A stretch of 64,000 nucleotides of DNA. Origin: Flaccisagitta enflata (Eukaryota > Chaetognatha > Sagittoidea > Aphragmophora). A program made the translations under genes and the position numbers. The DNA is taken from contig OZ231126.1 in NCBI GenBank assembly GCA_965153355.1, forward strand, positions 99,758,001 through 99,822,000, given 5' to 3'. Below the pieces are notes generated by a model that searched no databases, was not told the DNA's origin, and saw only the letters and a program-made list of their open reading frames with translations. This document shows positions 58,668 to 64,000 of the stretch, in pieces (positions within the stretch are counted from its first letter, which is position 1; the number at the start of each line of letters is the position of its first letter).

Positions 58668-60469
58668 AACAAGGCCAACACCTATAAGTCGCGTGCAGGA
58701 CAAAAATAATTGAACTGACCTGACTGTATCTTTTTATCAAAAATCAGACTTAAACGCAACCCAAAACAGACCCAAACCAGACTCAAACCAGACTCAAACC
58801 AGACTCAAACCAGACTCAAACCAGACTCAAACCAGACTCAAACCAAACTCAAACCAGAATTAAACCAGACCGAAAACAGACCTAAATCAGACATAAACCA
58901 GACATAAACCAGACATAAACCAGACATAAACCAGATTTAAGCCAGACTCAAACCAGACTCAAACCAGACTCAATCCAGACTCAAACCAGACTCAAACCAG
59001 ACTCAAACCAGACTCAAACCAAACTCAAACCAGACTTAAACCAGACTTAAACCAGGCTCAAACCAGGCTCAAACCAGGCTCAAACCAGGCTCAAACCAGG
59101 CTCAAACCAGGCTCAAACCAGGCTCAAACCAGAATCAAACCAGACTCAAAACAGACTCAAATCAGACTCAAACCAGACTCAAACAGACTCAAACCAGAAT
59201 GAAACCAAACCAAAACCAGACCAAAACCAGACCAAACCAGACCTAAATCAGACCTAAATCAAACATAAACCAGACAAAAACCAGACATACACAGACCTAA
59301 ACCAGACCTACCCAGACCTAAAACCAGACATAAATCAGACATGAACCAGTCTTAAACCAGACTTAAACCAGACTTAACCAGACTTAAGCTATGCTTAAAC
59401 CAGACTTCAGCAGACTTAAGCCAGACTTAAACCAGACTTAAACCATACTTATCTTTAATATCATTTTAACCAGCAGACTTAAACCATTAGACCAGCAGAC
59501 CTAAACCATTAGATTTAAACCAGCAGACTTAAACCAGCAGACATAAACCAGCAGATTTAAACCAGCAGACTTTAACCAGCAGACTTAACCCATTAGATTT
59601 AAACCAGCAGACTTAAACCAGCAGATTTAAACCAGCAGACTTAAACCATCAGACTTTACCCAGCAGACTTTAACCAGCAGACTTTTTGACCAAAGATGAC
59701 CAAAAATGACCAAAATGACCAAAATGACCAAAAACGACCGAAAACGACCAAAAATGACCTAAAATGACCAAAAATGACCAAAAATGACCAAAATGACCAA
59801 AATGACCAAAATGACCAAAATGATCAAGAATAACCAAAATTGACCAAAAATGAACAAAAATGAACAAAAATGAACAAAAATGATCAAAATGATCAAAATG
59901 ATCAAAATGACCTAAAATGACTAAAAATGACCAAAATGACCAAAAAGGACCAAAAGTGACCAAAAATGACCCCAATGACCTAAAATGACCAAAAATGACC
60001 AAAAAATGACCAAAAATGACCAAAATGACCAAAATGACCAAAAATGACCAAGAATGACCAAAAATGACCAAAAATGACCAAAAATGACCAAAAATGACCA
60101 AAATGACCAAAATGACCAAAATGACCAAAATGACCAAAAATGACCAAAAATGACCAAAAATGACCAAAAATGACCAAGAATGACCAAAAATGACCAAAAA
60201 TGACCAAAAATAATAAGAAATAATCAAAAATGACCAAAAATGACCAAAATGACCAAAATGACCAAAATGACCAAAATGACCAAAACTGACCAAAAATAAC
60301 CAAAAATGACTAAAAGCAACCAATAATTCCCAAAAGCAACAAAAAAATGACTCAAAATAACTCCAGATGACCCAAAAAGACGAAAAAAAGCAAAGTGTTA
60401 CGGATGGACCGACGGACCGACCGACCGACGGACCGACAGAGCGGGTTGTAGAGTCGCGTGCACGCGACT
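58668..60469 (-). mobile_element. H-type element, GTCGCG family, 1.8 kb, two tandem cores
   Basis: Left edge AACAAGGCCAACACC and AAGTCGCGTGCAGGAC; right edge GGTTGTAGAGTCGCGTGCAC and GCGACT before AAAAA. Core 1 (58745-59690) is an 11-bp repeat, CAGACTCAAAC and variants. Core 2 (59690-60330) is a TGACCAAAAA repeat of 9-10 bp. Satellite text continues across the insertion (GGCCATTTTAGGTC | AAAAATAGGTAAAAAA), giving an empty site. It is the longest H-type element here. Confidence 0.82.
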
Positions 60470-61320
60470 AAAAATAGGTAAAAAATAACACAAATTTTCC
60501 AGGGAGATGATTTTTTTTGGTGGTTGTACATCCCGGTGATTGAAATTTTACTTGTTTGACGTTTATTGAAGAGTTCGAGAACAGTAATTTTGAAAAACAG
60601 GCCAAAGTGGTCAATAATAGGCCATTTTAGGTCAAAAATTGGTGCAAAACGACCAAATTGCTCAGGTGTGTTGATTTATTTTGGTAGTTGTACATCCCAA
60701 TGAATAAAATATTACTAGTTTGACCTTTTTCAAAGGGTTTGAGAGCAGCAATTTTGAAAAAAAAGCCAAAAATAGTCAAAAATAGGCCATTTTAAGTCAA
60801 AAATAGGTAAAAAATGACAAAAGTTTTCCAGGAAGATGATTTTTTTTGGTCGTTGTTCATCCTGGTGATTGAAATATTACTTGTTAGACGTTTATTGAAG
60901 AGTTTGGGAACAGTAATTTTGAAAAACAGGCCAAAATGGTCAAAAATAGGCCATTTTAGGTCAAAAATTGGTGCAAAACAACAAAATTGCTCAGGTCTGT
61001 TGATTTTTTTTGGTAGTTGTACATCCCAATGAATGAAATATTACTAGTTTGACCTTTTTCAAAGAGTTTGAGAACAGTAATTTTGAAAAAAAAGGCAAAA
61101 ATAGTCAAAAATAGGCCATTTTAGGTAAAAAATAGGTAAAAAATGACAAAATGTTTCCAGGGAGATGATTTTTTTGGTGGTTGTACATCTCGGTGATTGA
61201 AATATTACTTGTTTGATGTTTATTGAAGAGTTTGAGAACAGTAATTTTGAGAAACAGGCCAAAATGGTCAAAAATAGGCCATTTTGAGCCTAAAATGAGG
61301 TCCAACGGGTAAACTTTCAA
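60470..61320 (-). repeat. 328-bp satellite, right arm, second part
   Basis: GAAGAGTTTGAGAACAG-type A subunits at about 60572, 60901 and 61229 (spacing 328-329), alternating with B subunits, inverted relative to the left arm. Confidence 0.85.
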
Positions 61321-61439
61321 GGGAAATTTTTTTTTGAAAGCTGATATTTATTCACTCCCATTATATAAACATACCTACGCAAGTCATTGCCATCGAGGAT
61401 TTTTTTGAACCCAAATTAGGTTAAGCCCCACTGTGCTCA

Positions 61440-62424
61440 TTTTTCCATTTCTGTTGATGACTAGATCGGGGATTCAACTGGACATCATCGATGAAGGTGA
61501 TGGCTGCCAGAATGATTTTCCATCTGCTCTCAATGCCAAACCGGCAAGTTTATGCCCATATGCTTACATACATAGAATTGTCTGTTTCTCCTCTACACAA
61601 TGGTGTAAAAATCTTTTTGATGAGGGATGATGCGGGCATTGTCACTTTTTCTTGCAATAACAAGGCAAAAAATATTTTTTTCAGGACTTTTTTTTGCTTA
61701 CCGCCTTATAGTATCTGCCTCTAACAGAATTTAACTCCCTTTTTTTTCTCCCCTCCTAACAGTAAGAGATATAAAAGAGAAAAGTTTATGAAAAATCTTT
61801 CATTTTTTTCCTCGGAATTTGGGATTTCAGCCATAGTGTGGTGGTACAACATACCTGCCTTTAACAGCTCCTAAAATTTCATCCAAATCGGACAACTTTT
61901 ACTACCATTTTCACCATGCGAAAGATTTTAATGTTGGTTTACAAAACTGTGGTTTGAAACAATCACACCCTGTCCCCGATAGCCCTATAAAGGCAGGCAT
62001 CAATGACCCCGCATCAGACCATGACCATGTTCCCAGTGTTTTATGATGTATTGGGACTTAGAATAACATGGCGGCAAATTTTTTCTCATGCGGAGATTTG
62101 TTTGATATGACATTTTAAGGGTTGATGATGAATTGGTGGTTGTAGTACAAAAGCTTATCTTTAGGGTCACCTTCTTTCAAAGATATCTTGGCTTCTAGAA
62201 CAGCTAGTAAACTTTTTAAAAAAGGAAATTAATCTACATCAAAAAATCTAAGATGAGCGCAATCTGGCACTTGTGGCTCAATGTTTAGAAATGAGCGAAA
62301 CAGTGAAAACATTCAATTTCAAAATGGGCAAAAATTGAAGATAAACATTTTTTTTCTTCATGGCATTGTAATTGTGGCTTAGTATCTAACTTGAATTGCT
62401 TTCCCATAAATTCTGTTTACAGTA
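61440..62424. other. No gene supported
   Basis: AT-rich sequence with short open frames at 61433-61724 that lack splice sites or recognisable similarity. Confidence 0.4.
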
Positions 62425-62750
62425 CCATATTTTCTCTAAAAAGCGCCCCGGGCGCTTTTGAAATTGAAATATGACTTGGCTTTTTAACCCTCCAATAAGC
62501 GCCCCTTTTATATCATAGATGAATGGTCATTTAGTCTATCTTTTTCATGAAACGCTACCAAATGCTAAATTTGACTCAAAATGGAGATATTAATTGCATA
62601 TATCTGTCTGAAAATCTTTGAAAATGCCTCATTGATTTGTATCATTTTATCATTTTACTCAATTTTTTTTGTCCAAGTGTCTTCTGAAAAGTGTGATAAT
62701 AGAAAATAAAGAGAGGGGGGGCGCTTTTTGGAAGGGGGGCAATTATACGG
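62425..62750. mobile_element. TA-flanked MITE, CCRTATTTTCTC termini (uninterrupted relative of 13938)
   Basis: Left end CCATATTTTCTCTAAAAAGC; right end reads GCGCTTTTTGGAAGG, then CAATTATACGG. TA at 62423-62424 and 62751-62752. The interior matches 13938-14551 inverted, without the H-type insertion. Confidence 0.7.
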
Positions 62751-62779
62751 TAAGTGTCAGGTGGAAGGTCAGACAAACA

Positions 62780-63085
62780 CAACCTCAAACTAGCCCTCTC
62801 AAGCCTTAGAAATTATGCTATGTGGAATGGTAGGATACTGGCCCAATAATGTTTCTATGTCTTTTTTTTTTCTGCCCCCCTCCCCATTAAAGACCCTAAA
62901 CCAGTCCCACTGACCCCACATCAAGCTTCTAATACCCTACATCAGGCATCTCAGACCCCAAACCTGATTTGTCAAACTTAATATCAGGCCTTTTGGACCC
63001 CCAAACAAGCCTCAGATAAGCCCTCCTGCCCTCAAATCCGCTTGCTGTGCGTCATGCCTTCAAATCTGCCTTCCATGACAGAGCC
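62780..63085. mobile_element. C-type core remnant
   Basis: ATGTGGAATGGTAGG-like arm text, then CATCAGGCATCTCAGACCCC units. No proper ends. Confidence 0.4.
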
Positions 63086-63089
63086 ACCT

Positions 63090-63627
63090 TAATGGGCAGC
63101 AGCACCAAAGGCCTGATATCCTGTAGGACACAGGGGTGTATTTCCAGACATCCATCCGTCCATCTGTTGGTTTCTCTGTCTATCTGTTTGTCCATCCCTC
63201 CCCCCATTGGTCCTTGAGCTTTAAATCAGCCCTCTCAAGCCAGATTTTGGCCCTCTGAGCCCTCAATTAAGCCCTCAATACTTCAAATCAACTCTTTAGA
63301 TCTAGAATTGGCCCTCCAGAGCTCAAATCAGCCCTCCAGACCTCAAATAAGCCCTTCAAGTCTCAAACCTGCCCATTGGGCTTAAAGCCGGCCCCCTAGA
63401 CCTTGTATCTGTTCTTCAAGGCCTAAAATCTGCCCTTCAAACTTCAAATCAGCCTTCAATAACATCAATCGCTCTTCTCAGGCCTGATATATTCCCCTCG
63501 GGACATCTGGAAATTCACCCTTGTGTCCTACAGGACATTGGCCCTTTACAATCACTGCCCCCTTGATAACTCCAAGTAGGGCATTGGGTATCGGCGACTG
63601 TTTGCAATCCTTGGTTGTCTAGTTTTG
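63090..63627 (+). mobile_element. D-type tandem-core element
   Basis: GGGCAGCAGCACCAAAGGCC, ATATCCTGTAGGACACAGGG, CATCCATCC run. Core of CTCAAATCAGCCCTCCAGAC units. Second arm CCTTGTGTCCTACAGGACAT, tail GGGCATTGGGTATCGGCGAC, AATCCTTGGTTGTCTAGTT. Confidence 0.65.
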
Positions 63628-63686
63628 GTTTTCGAAGACTTATGTTTAAAGCTCAGAGGCTACATGAAATTAACCTTGTGAGGGCC

Positions 63687-64000
63687 AAACCAGTTGCCTA
63701 AGGGTAGTTTGTGGTCAGCTATTTCCTCTTCCCTGCTATGCATGATTGTGAGCATGAGTTTGTGGAAACAGGGCAGTGGCCCCATAGGGAGTGAAAAACA
63801 CTTTTTTAGGCGGTGGCCTCAAAGGGTGAATTTCCTTATGTCCCTACATCCCTCCACCAACACTTCTGAACTCTCAAAATCCCATGAAATAATGACAATA
63901 TGCAAACTTTCCTTTCAATAACATGGAAAATATACAAAAGAATTGAAAAATGCCAATTTCCTTTTGAATAACATGGGAAATTAATAAAAAATAAAAAAGT
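63687..64000 (-). mobile_element. A/D-type element, cut by window end
   Basis: Reversed tail CCAGTTGCCTAAGGGTAGTT, GTGGTCAGCTATTTCC, arm CAGGGCAGTGGCCCCATAGG, then core units with TTTGAATAACATGGGAAATT running to the window edge. Confidence 0.5.

Noticed and set aside
59670-60323. 217-codon frame rich in FGHFGHFWSFLV
   Set aside because: A translation of the 9-10 bp TGACCAAAAA repeat core of an H-type element.

Overview
This is eukaryotic, very probably metazoan (marine-invertebrate-like) nuclear DNA. The evidence is one recognisable F5/8 type C (discoidin) exon, GT-AG exon structures with large introns, an AATAAA signal, tRNA-derived fragments, and very heavy microsatellite and transposon content. 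I cannot name the species or phylum. There is no prokaryotic gene organisation, rRNA or CRISPR array. Most long open frames are artefacts of two-, three- and four-base microsatellites or of minisatellites with a 20-22 bp period.

Layout. 1-5.9 kb: the end of an A-type element, two TA-flanked palindromic MITEs, small rolling-circle-like elements, a G-rich TIR element and a candidate exon. 6.0-9.9 kb: exons of one unrecognised plus-strand gene, split by microsatellite-filled introns and ending at an AATAAA. 10-16.4 kb: nested A-type elements, a TA-MITE and a head-to-tail run of four rolling-circle-like elements. 16.4-31.5 kb: microsatellites, a 1.5 kb palindrome, D-type elements and MITEs. 31.6-34.8 kb: a same-strand array of A-type elements in a 36-bp minisatellite. 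35.2-38.1 kb: a palindromic hAT-like element with 8-bp target-site duplications carrying two nested insertions. 38.7-41.1 kb: C-type elements in purine microsatellites. 43.1-43.9 kb: the F5/8C exon abutted by a mobile element. 49-51.6 kb: an inverted-repeat element with three further insertions. 55.0-61.4 kb: a giant inverted-repeat element whose arms are a 164/328-bp dimeric satellite, interrupted by nested elements. 62.4-64 kb: another TA-MITE and D/A-type elements.

Main observation. Some 50 intervals fit one architecture: a T-rich flank, a 5' terminal hairpin, a tetranucleotide run, often a minisatellite core, a subterminal inverted copy of the 5' motif, then a 3' hairpin followed by TTGTT or a close variant (CTGTT, CTATT, CTAGTT). 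This is the structure described for Helentron/Helitron2-type non-autonomous rolling-circle elements (HINEs). I call those with short ends type H and four families with longer arms types A, B, C and D. Related uninterrupted sequences inside the window act as built-in empty sites and show insertion into A/T runs without an obvious target-site duplication. No Rep/helicase or transposase gene was found, so the mechanism is inferred from structure only.
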